A model generated the notes under the pieces. That model saw only the letters and a program-made list of their open reading frames with translations, had not been told where the DNA came from and did not search any database. Made by a program: the position numbers and the translations under genes. This document shows positions 9,937-20,618 of a stretch of 64,000 nt of DNA, piece after piece (the first letter of the stretch is position 1; every line of letters starts with the position of its first letter). The DNA is taken from contig NC_021500.1 in assembly GCF_000410515.1 (NCBI RefSeq), positions 1,984,001 to 2,048,000 of the forward strand, written 5' to 3'. This DNA is from Enterobacter sp. R4-368. Its GTDB lineage: Bacteria; Pseudomonadota; Gammaproteobacteria; Enterobacterales; Enterobacteriaceae.

Positions 9937-10733
9937 CGTTCCGCCTTCGCCATCAGTTTTTTCAGAGCATGGGAGACCGCGATAAAGCCAAACGTCGCGG
10001 TCACCATGGTCGCCGCGCCGAAACCGGCGGCGCAATCCATGCGTTTTGGCCCTTCCGCCGTGCTTTTCATCGCACACACCGAGCCATCCGCCTGCGGGTA
10101 AACCAGCGCTTCGGTGGAAAACACGCAATCCACGCCCAGCTTGCCTTTGCTGTTCTTGACTACGCCAAAATCGCTTTTTAAGCGCTCGCGCAGTTTCGCC
10201 GCCAGCGGATCCTGAATGGTTTTCGCCAGATCGCTCACCTGGATCTGGGTCGGATCGATCTGCCCACCTGCGCCACCGGTCGTTACCAGCGGGATCTTAT
10301 TGCGTCGGCAGTAAGCAATGAGCGCCGCTTTTGGGCGCACGCTATCAATCGCATCAATCACATAGCTGTAATCACGGTTCATTAACTGTGCGACGTTATC
10401 GGCAGTGACAAAATCATCAACCACCGTCACCAGGCACTCCGGGTTTATCTGGCGAATACGCTCCGCCATCACCTCGGCTTTCGCCAGCCCCACATTTTCA
10501 CGCAGCGCGTGGATTTGCCGGTTGGTGTTCGTCACGCAGACATCATCCATATCAATCAGCGTGATCGCACCAATACCGGTGCGCGCCAGCGCTTCTGCCG
10601 CCCACGAGCCGACACCGCCAATGCCCACCACGCAGATATGCGCGTCGGCAAACCACTGCAGCGCTTTTTCACCATACAACCGCGCGGTGCCGCCAAAGCG
10701 CTGGCGCCAGGCGTCACTGATTACTGCTGACAT
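9921..10733 (-). CDS. tcdA: tRNA threonylcarbamoyladenosine dehydratase TcdA (CsdL)
   Basis: E1-like ATP-dependent enzyme that cyclises t6A37 to ct6A in tRNAs reading ANN codons. It has 270 residues, with the nucleotide motif GIGGVGS at 37-43 and the downstream DAIDSVRPK and GGAGGQ segments typical of the family. The ATG at 10733 is chosen over a codon two positions upstream by comparison with E. coli (MSVVISDAW). It is convergent with csdA-csdE, whose products deliver sulfur in the same system. Confidence 0.95.
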   Translation of the reverse strand: MSAVISDAWRQRFGGTARLYGEKALQWFADAHICVVGIGGVGSWAAEALARTGIGAITLIDMDDVCVTNTNRQIHALRENVGLAKAEVMAERIRQINPECLVTVVDDFVTADNVAQLMNRDYSYVIDAIDSVRPKAALIAYCRRNKIPLVTTGGAGGQIDPTQIQVSDLAKTIQDPLAAKLRERLKSDFGVVKNSKGKLGVDCVFSTEALVYPQADGSVCAMKSTAEGPKRMDCAAGFGAATMVTATFGFIAVSHALKKLMAKAERQASA

Positions 10734-10749
10734 AAACAAACCTCAAGAT

Positions 10750-10784
10750 GAAACGAAAGACCCTCTTTCGGAGCCGGAAGAGGG
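10750..10784 (-). terminator. Terminator-like hairpin between mltA and tcdA
   Basis: CCCTCTTCCGG / CCGAAAGAGGG stem (10761-10784) with a tiny loop, followed on the minus strand by TCTTTCGTTTC. It lies 17 bases after the mltA stop. The T tract is interrupted, so strength is uncertain. Confidence 0.55.
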
Positions 10785-10800
10785 TGCGAGTGTAGCACAC

Positions 10801-11907
10801 TCAGCCGCTGAACACGCCGCCGCCAGCGCCGGTTCCGGGGGCGGTTTTCAACACCCATACGCGGCCATAATGGTTGTACCATCCGGCGCGATGACCCGCA
10901 TCCGGGCCAATGCCCTGATAAATATCGAAGTGCTGGCCTTTGATTGCGCCACCAACATCAAGCGCCACCATCAGGCGCAGCTCATATTTACCGTTGAACT
11001 TGCCGTTGTTATCAAGCTGCGGCACTTCCGCCAGCAGCGTCGTGCCCGGCGGAATAATCGACCGGTCGGAAGCGACAGACGCACGGCCAATCAACGGCAC
11101 CGCGCTGGCACCTTTTACCGGTGCCCAGGATTGCGGTTTAAAGAAGACGAACGAGGCGTTCTCTTCCAGCAACGCGCGAACTTCCGCTTCGCTGTGTTTT
11201 TCGCCCCATTCGCGAATCGCCTGCATCGACATATCTTCGCGCTTCACTTCACCACGATCGATCAGCACTTTGCCGATGCTGCGGTAAGCGTGGCCGTTTT
11301 TCCCGGCATAGCTAAAGAAGTTAAGCGGGCTGCCGTCGCCAAAATCGATATAGCCGCTGCCCTGCACATCCATAATGAAGTTGTCCATCAGCGAGTTGCT
11401 GTAGGCCAGCACATAACTGTCACTGAGCGCACCGGCGTAGATTTCCGCGCGGGATGGCAAGCGACCGCGTTTAGGCGGCATACGGTAGATGGGGTACTGG
11501 AACTCGCCCTGGCGGGTATGGCGCGCCTGCACAACTGGCGTGTAGTAACCGGTGAATTGCACGTTGCCATAGTTATCCGTGCCTTCCATTTGCCAGGCGT
11601 CGAGGCCAAACTGGCGCAAATTACGCGTATCGCCGCCGGACATCAGCCACGACTGAATCGCGTTATAGACGCCGCTCTGGCTACCGTAGAGGCGCGGTGA
11701 GGCGCTGCGAATTTGATTAACCTGCTCGGAGAAATCTCCGGCGTTGATTGGCGCCCCTACGGCGTCAGGTTGATTGACCAGGGAAAAAGGCTGGGAAAAT
11801 TTTCCGTCTTTATACTGTTGACCGCGATCGGTCGGTTTTGAAGAGCAGGCCGCGAGAATTGCCACCATTGCGCCTGTGAGTGCGAACTTAACCCAACGTC
11901 CTTTCAT
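10801..11907 (-). CDS. mltA: Membrane-bound lytic murein transglycosylase A, MltA
   Basis: Outer-membrane lipoprotein that cleaves peptidoglycan glycan strands to 1,6-anhydromuramic products. It has 368 residues with signal peptide and lipobox LAAC (Cys21). The MltA barrel domain spans roughly 110-275, followed by the 3D domain. The catalytic aspartate is expected in QHFDIYQG near residue 330. The family-typical poly-Gly C-terminus is present. Confidence 0.96.
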   Translation of the reverse strand: MKGRWVKFALTGAMVAILAACSSKPTDRGQQYKDGKFSQPFSLVNQPDAVGAPINAGDFSEQVNQIRSASPRLYGSQSGVYNAIQSWLMSGGDTRNLRQFGLDAWQMEGTDNYGNVQFTGYYTPVVQARHTRQGEFQYPIYRMPPKRGRLPSRAEIYAGALSDSYVLAYSNSLMDNFIMDVQGSGYIDFGDGSPLNFFSYAGKNGHAYRSIGKVLIDRGEVKREDMSMQAIREWGEKHSEAEVRALLEENASFVFFKPQSWAPVKGASAVPLIGRASVASDRSIIPPGTTLLAEVPQLDNNGKFNGKYELRLMVALDVGGAIKGQHFDIYQGIGPDAGHRAGWYNHYGRVWVLKTAPGTGAGGGVFSG

Positions 11908-12072
11908 TATCTCTCATCTTCTGATTAACCCGGAGCGGGGTGAAGATAACAAACCCCACCCGCTAATGAAATGCGCTATCACTACCCGGCGCTAATTTAG
12001 TGCAAAAAATAAACGGATTGTGTTGTTTTTACACATAATCCCGCCAATTATGCGATCCAGGCAAAAAAAAGG

Positions 12073-12100
12073 TTGCATCAAAACGTTTGCAGAGTATAGT
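12073..12100 (+). promoter_or_regulatory. Promoter of the initiator tRNA pair
   Basis: TTGCAT (12073-12078), 16-bp spacer, TATAGT (12095-12100), with a GC-rich GCGC discriminator, as is usual for stable-RNA promoters. The first tRNA begins 14 bases downstream of the -10 element. Confidence 0.75.
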
Positions 12101-12113
12101 GCGCATCCACGGA

Positions 12114-12190
<77 letters not shown>

Positions 12191-12241
12191 ATTAAAATGT
12201 GAAGAAAAAAGTTTACATGACGGAAGTGTAAACAAGACGGA

Positions 12242-12318
<77 letters not shown>

Positions 12319-12325
12319 ACACAAT

Positions 12326-12349
12326 AAACACCTTAACGGGTGTTTTTTT
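12326..12349 (+). terminator. Terminator of the tRNA-fMet operon
   Basis: Stem AAACACC / GGTGTTT with a short loop and a run of seven T, eight bases after the second tRNA. Confidence 0.85.
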
Positions 12350-12364
12350 GTTTCTGTGGTTCGC

Positions 12365-12390
12365 AAAAAAAATGGCGCTGTTCAGCGCCA
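12365..12390 (-). terminator. Terminator of amiC
   Basis: Minus-strand stem TGGCGCTG / CAGCGCCA followed by eight T, five bases after the amiC stop. Confidence 0.85.
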
Positions 12391-12395
12391 CTCTG

Positions 12396-13649
12396 TTATC
12401 CCCTTCTCGCCAGCGTCGCGCCATCCGCGAAGTAGGCTTTAATCCCTGCCAGAATCGACTCCGCCACTTCCTGCTGGAATTTCGCCGTCTTCAGCTTACG
12501 CTCCTCTTCCACGTTACTGATAAACGCGGTCTCCACCAGAATTGACGGAATGTCCGGCGCTTTCAGCACCGCGAAGCCGGCCTGTTCAACCTGGTTTTTA
12601 TGCAGGTTATTAATATTGCCAAGTTTATTGAGCACCGCTTTGCCAAACTTCAGGCTGTCGTTAATGGTTAACGACTGCACCATATCGAACATGGTGTGAT
12701 CCAGATAGCGATCGCCGCTCTTGCTCACCCCACCGATTAAGTCGGACGCGTTCTGCGTTTCCGCCAGATATTTCGCGGCGGTACTGGTCGCCCCTTTGGT
12801 CGACAGCGCAAAGACAGAAGAACCGCTCGGCTGGCGGCTGCTGAAAGCATCAGCGTGAATCGACACAAACAGGTCTGCGCGCTGTTTCTGCGCCTTGGCA
12901 ACGCGCACTTTCAACGGAATAAATACATCCTCGTTGCGCGTCATATAGGCTTTCATATTGCTCTCTTTCTCGATCAGCGCATGCAGCCGACGCGCGATTT
13001 GCAGCACCACATCTTTTTCCCGGGTGCGATATTTCCCCATCGCCCCCGGATCTTCACCGCCGTGACCAGGATCGAGCATGATCACAATTGGTCTGTCACG
13101 CCCGGCTTTCCCCGGCTTCGGGCCGCTCTCTGCGGGCGGCACCTGCTGCTCAAGATCGCCTTTGTTGTACTCTTCAAGCAGCGCCAGCAGCGGGTCCTGC
13201 ACATCTTTCGCATTGGCCGGGTAGAGATCCATCACCAGACGCTCTTTAAAACCGGCCACCGGTGCCAGCGCAAACAGCTGCGGCTTCACGTCCTGTTTAA
13301 GCTCAAACACCATGCGCACGGTCTGCGGATCGAACTGCCCTACCCGCGCGGATTTGATATAAGGATCGTCGCCACGGATCTGCGCGCCCATGCCTTTTAA
13401 CACGGAGTTCAGATGCACACCTTCAAGATCCACCACCAGCCGGTCGGGATTACTCAACGCGAACTGCTTATATTTGACGACATGGTTCGATTCCACCGTC
13501 ACGCGCGTATAGCTTGACGCTGGCCAGACGCGAACCGCCACCACCTGGCTGACTGCGGCCAAACCAATTTGGCTCACGCTTAATAACCACATGGCCCCCG
13601 CGCCTTTTAAAAATCTGCGGCGGCTCAGCGCTGATTGACTTCCCGACAT
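12396..13649 (-). CDS. amiC: N-acetylmuramoyl-L-alanine amidase AmiC
   Basis: Periplasmic zinc amidase that splits septal peptidoglycan during daughter-cell separation and is activated by NlpD. It has 417 residues, as in E. coli. The N-terminus carries a twin-arginine signal (RRRFLKG at 10-16). An AMIN septal-targeting domain (about 35-130) precedes the Amidase_3 domain, with zinc-site segments DPGHGGED and IHADAF and the late glutamate in VETAFISN. The ATG at 13649 is five codons inside the longest open frame and matches the E. coli start MSGS. Confidence 0.96.
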   Translation of the reverse strand: MSGSQSALSRRRFLKGAGAMWLLSVSQIGLAAVSQVVAVRVWPASSYTRVTVESNHVVKYKQFALSNPDRLVVDLEGVHLNSVLKGMGAQIRGDDPYIKSARVGQFDPQTVRMVFELKQDVKPQLFALAPVAGFKERLVMDLYPANAKDVQDPLLALLEEYNKGDLEQQVPPAESGPKPGKAGRDRPIVIMLDPGHGGEDPGAMGKYRTREKDVVLQIARRLHALIEKESNMKAYMTRNEDVFIPLKVRVAKAQKQRADLFVSIHADAFSSRQPSGSSVFALSTKGATSTAAKYLAETQNASDLIGGVSKSGDRYLDHTMFDMVQSLTINDSLKFGKAVLNKLGNINNLHKNQVEQAGFAVLKAPDIPSILVETAFISNVEEERKLKTAKFQQEVAESILAGIKAYFADGATLARRG

Positions 13650-13825
13650 GCTTCTCCCGAGCAATTTTTATCTACGTAATAATATTCGTCAAAATTGACG
13701 GAAAACTTTAACGAATGATGCATAAACTGTCATCTATTAAAGGGTAAACATATGTCTGCCCGCGGGCTGCGGCGAGGAACATTTGTTATACGACAGCAAA
13801 ATTTGCACTTGCACGCGGCGGCAGA

Positions 13826-13864
13826 AAAGAATAAAAATACACAATTTACGAATAATCATGCATT
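13826..13864 (+). promoter_or_regulatory. Tandem ARG boxes (ArgR operator) of argA
   Basis: Two 18-bp ARG boxes, AAAGAATAAAAATACACA (13826-13843) and TACGAATAATCATGCATT (13847-13864), separated by 3 bp, the spacing used by ArgR hexamers in E. coli. Both keep the GAAT...AT.CA core of the consensus. They end 11 bases before the argA start, so bound ArgR-arginine would block transcription. Confidence 0.85.
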
Positions 13865-13875
13865 GAGGACAGGCC

Positions 13876-15207
13876 GTGGTAAAAGAGCGTAGAACCGAAC
13901 TGGTGCAGGGATTTCGCCACTCCGTTCCCTATATTAATGCCCACCGTGGCAAGACATTTGTCATTATGCTCGGCGGTGAAGCCATTGAGCATGAAAACTT
14001 TTCCAGTATTGTCAATGACATCGGCCTGCTGCATAGCCTGGGTATCCGGCTGGTGGTGGTCTACGGCGCGCGTCCGCAGATCGATGCGAATCTCGCAGAA
14101 CACAACCATGAGCCGATTTACCACAAACATACCCGCGTTACCGACGCGAAAACCCTTGAGCTGGTTAAGCAAGCCGCCGGGTTGTTGCAACTGGATATCA
14201 CCGCACGTTTGTCGATGAGCCTCAACAATACGCCACTGCAAGGCGCGCATATTAATGTCGTTAGCGGCAATTTTATTATTTCTCAGCCTCTGGGCGTGGA
14301 TGATGGTGTCGACTACTGCCACAGCGGCCGTATTCGTCGTATTGATGAAGAGGCGATTAACCGCCAGCTTGCCAGCGGCGCGATTGTGCTGATGGGGCCG
14401 GTGGCAGTTTCGGTCACTGGCGAAAGTTTTAATCTGACCTCGGAAGAGATTGCCACTCAGCTTGCGATCAAACTGAAAGCGGAAAAGATGATCGGCTTTT
14501 GTTCGTCGCAAGGTGTGATGAATGATGAAGGCGAAATTGTTTCTGAGCTGTTCCCGAATGAAGCGCAGGCGCGCGTCGAGACGCTGGAAGCACGTGGCGA
14601 TTACCACTCCGGCACCGTTCGTTTCCTGCGTGGCGCGGTCAAAGCCTGCCGCAGCGGTGTGCGCCGCAGCCATTTAATCAGCTACCAGGAAGACGGCGCG
14701 CTGTTGCAGGAACTCTTCTCACGCGACGGTATCGGTACGCAAATTGTGATGGAAAGCGCCGAGCAGATCCGCCGCGCCACTATCAACGATATCGGCGGGA
14801 TCCTGGAACTTATCCGCCCGCTGGAACAGCAAGGGATCCTGGTACGCCGCTCGCGCGAACAACTAGAGATGGAGATCGACAAGTTCACGATCATCGAGCG
14901 CGATAACCTGACCATCGCCTGTGCGGCGCTTTACCCCTTCCCGGAAGAGAAAATTGGGGAGATGGCCTGTGTCGCGGTTCATCCCGATTACCGCAGCTCA
15001 TCGCGCGGGGAAGTGCTGCTGGAGCGCATTGCCGCTCAGGCGAAGCAAATGGGACTGAGCAAACTGTTTGTGCTGACCACCCGCAGCATTCACTGGTTCC
15101 AGGAGCGCGGTTTCACGCCAGTGGATATTGATTCCCTGCCGGAAACCAAAAAAGAGATGTACAACTACCAGCGCCGGTCAAAAGTGCTGATGGCCGATCT
15201 CACCTGA
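13876..15207 (+). CDS. argA: N-acetylglutamate synthase ArgA
   Basis: First enzyme of arginine biosynthesis, transferring acetyl from acetyl-CoA to glutamate; feedback-inhibited by arginine. It has 443 residues, as in E. coli. An N-terminal amino-acid-kinase-like domain (about 1-290) binds arginine, and a C-terminal GNAT domain follows (acetyl-CoA region around [17 protein letters not shown]). The GTG start after GAGGACAGG matches the E. coli start. Expression is controlled by the ARG boxes immediately upstream. Confidence 0.97.
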   Translation: MVKERRTELVQGFRHSVPYINAHRGKTFVIMLGGEAIEHENFSSIVNDIGLLHSLGIRLVVVYGARPQIDANLAEHNHEPIYHKHTRVTDAKTLELVKQAAGLLQLDITARLSMSLNNTPLQGAHINVVSGNFIISQPLGVDDGVDYCHSGRIRRIDEEAINRQLASGAIVLMGPVAVSVTGESFNLTSEEIATQLAIKLKAEKMIGFCSSQGVMNDEGEIVSELFPNEAQARVETLEARGDYHSGTVRFLRGAVKACRSGVRRSHLISYQEDGALLQELFSRDGIGTQIVMESAEQIRRATINDIGGILELIRPLEQQGILVRRSREQLEMEIDKFTIIERDNLTIACAALYPFPEEKIGEMACVAVHPDYRSSSRGEVLLERIAAQAKQMGLSKLFVLTTRSIHWFQERGFTPVDIDSLPETKKEMYNYQRRSKVLMADLT

Positions 15208-15213
15208 GCTTTC

Positions 15214-15239
15214 GCCCCCGCCTTCTGCGGGGGCTTTTT
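15214..15239 (+). terminator. Terminator of argA
   Basis: GCCCCCGC / GCGGGGGC hairpin followed by five T, six bases after the argA stop. It overlaps the last codon of convergent recD. Confidence 0.9.
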
Positions 15240-17073
15240 ACATACGCGAACGAAAGAGTGAATCCAGCCCGCTGCGCCGTTCAGTGCGCGTCGCGATCGC
15301 CTGCCCCAGCACGCGTTCGTCGGCATACACCGACAAGCGATTACGGGCGCGGGTTATCGCGGTATAAACCAGTTCACGCGTCACCACCGGTGCAATCTGC
15401 CCCGGAAGGATCAGCGCGGCATGATCAAACTCCGACCCCTGCGATTTATGCACCGTCATCGCCCACGCGGTGTCATGCTCCGGCAAACGGCTTGGCAATA
15501 CCGGTTTGATTTCACCGTCCGGCATCGGGAACCAGACGCGGATCCCCTGCCCTTGATCCAGCGCGATGCCGATATCGCCGTTAAACAACCCCAGCGCCGA
15601 ATCGTTACGCGAAATCATTACCGGTCGCCCGTGATACCAGCGCGAATGCGCCAGCCGGGTGATCTGGTGCTGACGCACCAGCGCCAGTTCAAGCCGCTCA
15701 TTCAGCCCGCTGACGCCAAACGGCCCTTCACGCAAGGCGCAGAGCAGCTGATATTCGCCAAAGGCGGCAATCACCTCTTTCGGCCCGGCGTGGCTTCGCA
15801 CCAATGAGAGAAAGCGCGCGTAACCCGCCAGCGCATCGTCAATCATGCCCTGATACTCTTCCGCGCTGTTCAGGGGTTTACGCTCAATGTCAGCAAAGCC
15901 CTGGCTGAATACCGCTTGCATCGCGCGTTTATCGCCCCGGTTGACGGCGGCGGCGAGCTGGCCAATCCCGGAATCACTGCCAAAGCGGTAGCTTTTTTGC
16001 AGCAAACAGAGGCTATCGCGCAAGCTGCCTGCCTCGGCGATACCTTCGGGAACCTGAGCGCCCGTCAGACGCGACAATTGCGCTGCGCGTTCAGCGCTAT
16101 ACCCGGCATTGACCCACGCGCAGATATCGCCCAGCACCGCGCCGGCCTCCACCGAGGCCAGTTGATCGCGATCGCCGAGGAAAATGACCCGGGCGCGCGA
16201 AGGCAGCGCATCAATCAAGCGGGACATCATGGGTAAGTCGATCATTGATGCTTCATCGACGACCAGCACATCCAGATGCAACGGGTTACCCGCATGGTGA
16301 CGCATGCGCTGGCTGCCGGGCTGCGCGCCAAGCAACCGGTGCAGCGTGCTGGCTTCATCTGGCAACATCGCTTTTTGTCGGGCATCCAGTTGCAACTGGC
16401 GTAGCGCACTGCCCAGCGATTCGGTCAGGCGCGCGGCAGCTTTACCGGTTGGCGCGGCAAGGCAAATTCGGCACTTGTCGTCGTCCACCATCTGCACCAG
16501 CGCGGCAAGCAGTTTCGCCACGGTTGTGGTTTTGCCGGTTCCTGGACCACCGGAAATCACCGAAATCCGCCGGGTAAGCGCCACGGCAGCGGCCACTTTT
16601 TGCCAGTTGATTTCAGTTTCCGACGAGGAGGGAAATAGCGTCTCCAGCGTCTGCGCCATTCGCGTTTCATCGACATCCTGCAGTGGCGCTTGTGCGGCAA
16701 AAAACGCGGCAACCCGCCGCTCATGACACCACATGCGGTTCAGGTAGAGGCGAGAATCGGTGAGGATCATCGGCGTCGCGGCTTCACATTCGCTCACTGC
16801 GGGCGAACGCAGCAAGACGTTACGCCAGTCATCCGGGTTACCGGCGAGGGCGAATAACTCGCTAAACAGCGGTGAGTCGTTACCGTATGTCTCAGGCGTA
16901 AGACGCGCGAGCGGCAGGCATACGTGCCCTTCACCAGTATCATGGCTGAGCAGCGCTGCAGCCAGCATCACGGCGGGTTCCTGTTCCGTGGCGACCGTCA
17001 GCGCAAACTGCACATCCAGCGCACGCAGCAACTTCTGCTCCACCGCTTCCTGTAGCAAATTTTGCATACTCAT
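15238..17073 (-). CDS. recD: Exodeoxyribonuclease V alpha subunit RecD
   Basis: 5'-3' SF1 helicase subunit of RecBCD, which processes double-strand breaks and loads RecA at Chi. It has 611 residues (608 in E. coli). The Walker A motif GGPGTGKTT is at 175-183, and DEASMID and late SF1B motifs ([10 protein letters not shown]) are present. The start overlaps the recB stop as ATGA, so translation is coupled. A second ATG lies two codons inside. Confidence 0.96.
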   Translation of the reverse strand: MSMQNLLQEAVEQKLLRALDVQFALTVATEQEPAVMLAAALLSHDTGEGHVCLPLARLTPETYGNDSPLFSELFALAGNPDDWRNVLLRSPAVSECEAATPMILTDSRLYLNRMWCHERRVAAFFAAQAPLQDVDETRMAQTLETLFPSSSETEINWQKVAAAVALTRRISVISGGPGTGKTTTVAKLLAALVQMVDDDKCRICLAAPTGKAAARLTESLGSALRQLQLDARQKAMLPDEASTLHRLLGAQPGSQRMRHHAGNPLHLDVLVVDEASMIDLPMMSRLIDALPSRARVIFLGDRDQLASVEAGAVLGDICAWVNAGYSAERAAQLSRLTGAQVPEGIAEAGSLRDSLCLLQKSYRFGSDSGIGQLAAAVNRGDKRAMQAVFSQGFADIERKPLNSAEEYQGMIDDALAGYARFLSLVRSHAGPKEVIAAFGEYQLLCALREGPFGVSGLNERLELALVRQHQITRLAHSRWYHGRPVMISRNDSALGLFNGDIGIALDQGQGIRVWFPMPDGEIKPVLPSRLPEHDTAWAMTVHKSQGSEFDHAALILPGQIAPVVTRELVYTAITRARNRLSVYADERVLGQAIATRTERRSGLDSLFRSRM

Positions 17074-20000
17074 GGCGCAACCTCCGGCGCAACGCCTGCG
17101 AACAGGTCGTCCATTTGTGTAATTAATTCAACATCAGGCCGGATAGTGAAAATCCCCTGCTGTGGGTTTTGCGCATCCACGCCACGCAGAAACAGATAAA
17201 TCACGCCGCCGAAATGGCGTTCGTAGTCATACCCTGTAATGCGATGACGCAAAAAGCGGTGCAATGCCAGGCTGTAAAGCTGGTACTGCAAGTCATAACG
17301 GTGCGACTGCATCGCCGCCGCCATGGCTGCTTGCGTATACGCTTCCGCGCTCTCGCCCAGCCAGTTGGATTTGTAATCCAGCAGGTAATAGCGCCCGTTG
17401 TGGCGAAACACCAGGTCGATAAAGCCTTTCAACATGCCACGCACATCGCGGAAATCAAGCGGCGGGCAGCCAGCCGAGAGCGGATCATAACGCCGGATGA
17501 GTTCATCCAGCGCCTCCGCGCTCAGCGTGGCGCTAATCGGCAGGTAAAACTCCATCTCCACCTGTTTTTCTTTGTTCGTCAGCTGGCTCAGCGAGATGCC
17601 TGTTTGCGCCAGCGGCACATGCAGCACGGTTTCCAGCCAGCGGCTTAGCACCGGCTGCCAGTGTGCTTCGTAACCGCCCGCCAGTAGTTTCTCTGCAACC
17701 CAGGTGTCAGCTATCGGCTGCGTAAAATCCAGATCCTCAAACAAGCTGTGCAAAAATGTCCCCGGTGCCGCGCCGCGCGGAAACTGATGCGGCGTTAATA
17801 CCGGCTCCTGCAACGCTTCTCGCTCTCCGGCTGCGTCAATATCCAGACGCGGCAGCAGATCCTGAGCGATGCCATGAGCACGCTGCTGCAATCCGGAATA
17901 GCTGGTGACACGCCAGTCATCGCTGATGCGCCGCGTGATTTCACGCACGCTCAGCGTCGGTGGTTCCGTTTGCGGCAGCTGCCAGCGCCCGGCGTCCGGC
18001 AGAGAAGGAATGCAAAGGGCAATATCGTCATTGCACAGTTGCTGCAAAACGTTACGCAACGCGGCGGCATCCAGCGCTTCGCCTTTCTGCAAAAGCCGCC
18101 CCAGCGCGCTCTGGTGAAAATCACTGGCTCCGGCTTTTTCGCCACGGCGACGAAACAGCGGGGCAACCCCCAGGCTGCAATGCCAGACAGAACGCGTCAA
18201 CGCCACGTACAGCAAACGCAGGTCTTCAGCCAGACGCTCTGCTTCCGCCAGTGCGACACTCTCTTCGGCGTGGCTGAGATCGAGCACGGCGGCAAAGGAG
18301 TCACGATCGTGGTAAAAGCCCTGATCCTGAATGCGGAAATTGGCGATAAACGGCAGCCAGACCAGCGGATACTCCAGCCCTTTCGATTTGTGGATGGTGA
18401 CAATCTGCACGAGGTGTTTATCGCTCTCCAGCCGCAATTGCTCGCTTGATGCATTAGCGTTCGGCTCGGCAATACGCTGCGCCAGCCAGCGGGTAAGTGC
18501 GTGTTCACTTTCCAGTTGCGTCCCCGCCTCCTGTAACAACTCGCTGATGTGCAGGATATCCGTCAGCCGTCGTTCACCGCCGGGGGTCGCCAGCAAGTTT
18601 TCCGCCACATGTCGCGCACTCATCAGTCTGCGCAACATCGCCATCACACCGCGTTTTTGCCACAGCTCGCGATAGCCAGAAAACTCTTCAACAATCTCAT
18701 CCCACGCCAGCTCATTCTGGTTGAGCGCATCAATATCCAGCGCAGTAAGCCCCAGCAAGGAGGTCGCCAGCGCACTGCGCAGCGTACTTTCGCGCTCCGG
18801 CGCCAGCACCGCCTGCAATAGCCACAGCAACTCCTGCGCTTCCGGTGTTTCAAAAACGCTGTCGCGGTTGGAAAGATACACAGACGGAATATTCAGTAAC
18901 GTCAGCGCATCGCGAATAAGTGAGGCTTCATGGCGGCTGCGCACCAGCACGGTAATATCCGAGGCTTTTACCGGCCGCGCGTTTTCCCCTTCATACAGCA
19001 GCGCTTCGCCCCGCAGCCCGGCGCTCAGCCAGTCGCGGATTTGCGCTGCGCATAACTGCGCCATAAATCCCTGATAATCCCCGACGCTTACGCCGTCGCC
19101 CTCCATCAGCCACAGCTTCATCGCTGGCTGTGTTTCCCCCTGATACGCAAAACGTAAACCTGCGTTTTTGGCGGCGGGTTTTACCGGCTGGAACGGGATC
19201 TGACGGAACATGAAAGCGTCGTCCATCCGGCTGAAGAGCTGGTTGACGCTGGCAATCATGCCAGGCGACGAGCGCCAGTTGGTATCCAGCGTATAGCGGG
19301 CACTCACTTCATCGCGCGCTTTCATATACGTGAAAATATCCGCGCCGCGAAATGCGTAAATGGCCTGCTTTGGATCGCCAATCAGCAATAAACCGCAATC
19401 CGGCTGTTTCAACCAGATGCGGCTAAAAATACGGTACTGCTGCGGGTCGGTATCCTGAAACTCATCGATCATCGCAACCGGGAAACGGGTGCGGATTGCC
19501 GCGGCCAACGCTTCGCCGCTTGGGCTTCGCAGGGCATCATCAAGGCGGCTGAGCATGTCATCAAAGCCCAGTTCGCCGCGCCGACGTTTCTCTTTTGCCA
19601 CCGTTTCACGAATCTCACGCATCGCGCTGGTCAGCACCAGATCGTTAAGCGTCAATGACTGCGCCAGCAAGTTTTCAATGGCGACGAAAAGCGGGTGTTC
19701 TGGCACAACGCCGTCAGGTTTTGTGCGTTCAGTAAGAAAGGACTGAGTGAATTTTTCCAGCGCGTCCGGCAACAGGTAACTGCGGGTCTCTTCCTGCGCC
19801 CAGGTGGAGATTTTCTCGATCCATTTCGCCTGGTTGCCACGGTTAAATTTACGTCGGTCAATACCGGAGTTTTCGAGCAGTGGCTCGATTTCATTGACGC
19901 AAGCGCTCCACTGACGCTTCACCTCACCAATCTGCGCAATAATTTGCTGATGGCGTGAGGCCAGCGTTTCGTCTGCTGCGGGCGGCGTTTTAATTTGCGG

Positions 20001-20618
20001 CGCTTCCCCTTGCAGATAACGATCGATCGCTTTCAGCAGATCCTGCGGTCCTTTCCACGAAGCATGGATAACTTCAGCAATTTCACGCGCTAGCGGGTAG
20101 CAGTGACGACGCCAGAAATCCGCACAGGCCTGGTAACGCAGCAGCGACTCATCTTCCAGCAGTTGCAGTTCAAACAGCATGCCGGATTCGAAGGCATTGA
20201 GGCTCAGCATGCGCTGGCAAAAACCGTGGATCGTAAAGATTGCCGCTTCGTCCATTTGCCGCTCTGCCAGCAGCAGCCACTGCGCCGCCTGTTGCTTATC
20301 GGCAATCTCGTCCAGCAGGCGCGCGTACAGCGGGTCATCGCTCGTTTCGCGCAGGCAAGCAATGCGCAACTCATGGATGTTACTGCGAATGCGGCCGCGC
20401 AACTCTTCTGTCGCGGCCTCGGTGAAAGTCACCACCAGTAGTTCTTCAACGCTGAGTGGGCGCGGGTAGGCGGCGCTGCCGCCTAACCCTAATAGCAGCC
20501 GCAAATAAAGCGCGGCAATGGTAAAGGTTTTACCGGTACCCGCCGAGGCTTCAATCAGGCGCTCGCCGGTGAGCGGCAAGCGCAGGGGATCAAGGGTCTC
20601 AGCGGTCGTTTCTCTCAT
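17070..20618 (-). CDS. recB: Exodeoxyribonuclease V beta subunit RecB
   Basis: 3'-5' helicase and nuclease of RecBCD. It has 1182 residues (1180 in E. coli). The UvrD-type Walker A (EASAGTGKT) is at 23-31, and the Walker B-like IDEFQDTDP and helicase motif [15 protein letters not shown] are present. The C-terminal nuclease domain keeps the D...D-x-K active site (FIDLVF, LLDYKSN). The ATG at 20618 follows GAGAAAG and overlaps the ptrA 3' end by 20 bases. Confidence 0.97.
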   Translation of the reverse strand: MRETTAETLDPLRLPLTGERLIEASAGTGKTFTIAALYLRLLLGLGGSAAYPRPLSVEELLVVTFTEAATEELRGRIRSNIHELRIACLRETSDDPLYARLLDEIADKQQAAQWLLLAERQMDEAAIFTIHGFCQRMLSLNAFESGMLFELQLLEDESLLRYQACADFWRRHCYPLAREIAEVIHASWKGPQDLLKAIDRYLQGEAPQIKTPPAADETLASRHQQIIAQIGEVKRQWSACVNEIEPLLENSGIDRRKFNRGNQAKWIEKISTWAQEETRSYLLPDALEKFTQSFLTERTKPDGVVPEHPLFVAIENLLAQSLTLNDLVLTSAMREIRETVAKEKRRRGELGFDDMLSRLDDALRSPSGEALAAAIRTRFPVAMIDEFQDTDPQQYRIFSRIWLKQPDCGLLLIGDPKQAIYAFRGADIFTYMKARDEVSARYTLDTNWRSSPGMIASVNQLFSRMDDAFMFRQIPFQPVKPAAKNAGLRFAYQGETQPAMKLWLMEGDGVSVGDYQGFMAQLCAAQIRDWLSAGLRGEALLYEGENARPVKASDITVLVRSRHEASLIRDALTLLNIPSVYLSNRDSVFETPEAQELLWLLQAVLAPERESTLRSALATSLLGLTALDIDALNQNELAWDEIVEEFSGYRELWQKRGVMAMLRRLMSARHVAENLLATPGGERRLTDILHISELLQEAGTQLESEHALTRWLAQRIAEPNANASSEQLRLESDKHLVQIVTIHKSKGLEYPLVWLPFIANFRIQDQGFYHDRDSFAAVLDLSHAEESVALAEAERLAEDLRLLYVALTRSVWHCSLGVAPLFRRRGEKAGASDFHQSALGRLLQKGEALDAAALRNVLQQLCNDDIALCIPSLPDAGRWQLPQTEPPTLSVREITRRISDDWRVTSYSGLQQRAHGIAQDLLPRLDIDAAGEREALQEPVLTPHQFPRGAAPGTFLHSLFEDLDFTQPIADTWVAEKLLAGGYEAHWQPVLSRWLETVLHVPLAQTGISLSQLTNKEKQVEMEFYLPISATLSAEALDELIRRYDPLSAGCPPLDFRDVRGMLKGFIDLVFRHNGRYYLLDYKSNWLGESAEAYTQAAMAAAMQSHRYDLQYQLYSLALHRFLRHRITGYDYERHFGGVIYLFLRGVDAQNPQQGIFTIRPDVELITQMDDLFAGVAPEVAP

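Noticed and set aside
10405..11700. Long plus-strand open frame of 431 codons
   Set aside because: It lies opposite tcdA and mltA, has no ribosome site or family resemblance, and reflects the high GC content of the third codon positions on the coding strand.
13846..14673. Minus-strand 275-codon frame opposite argA
   Set aside because: argA is conserved residue by residue and the opposite frame has no start context.
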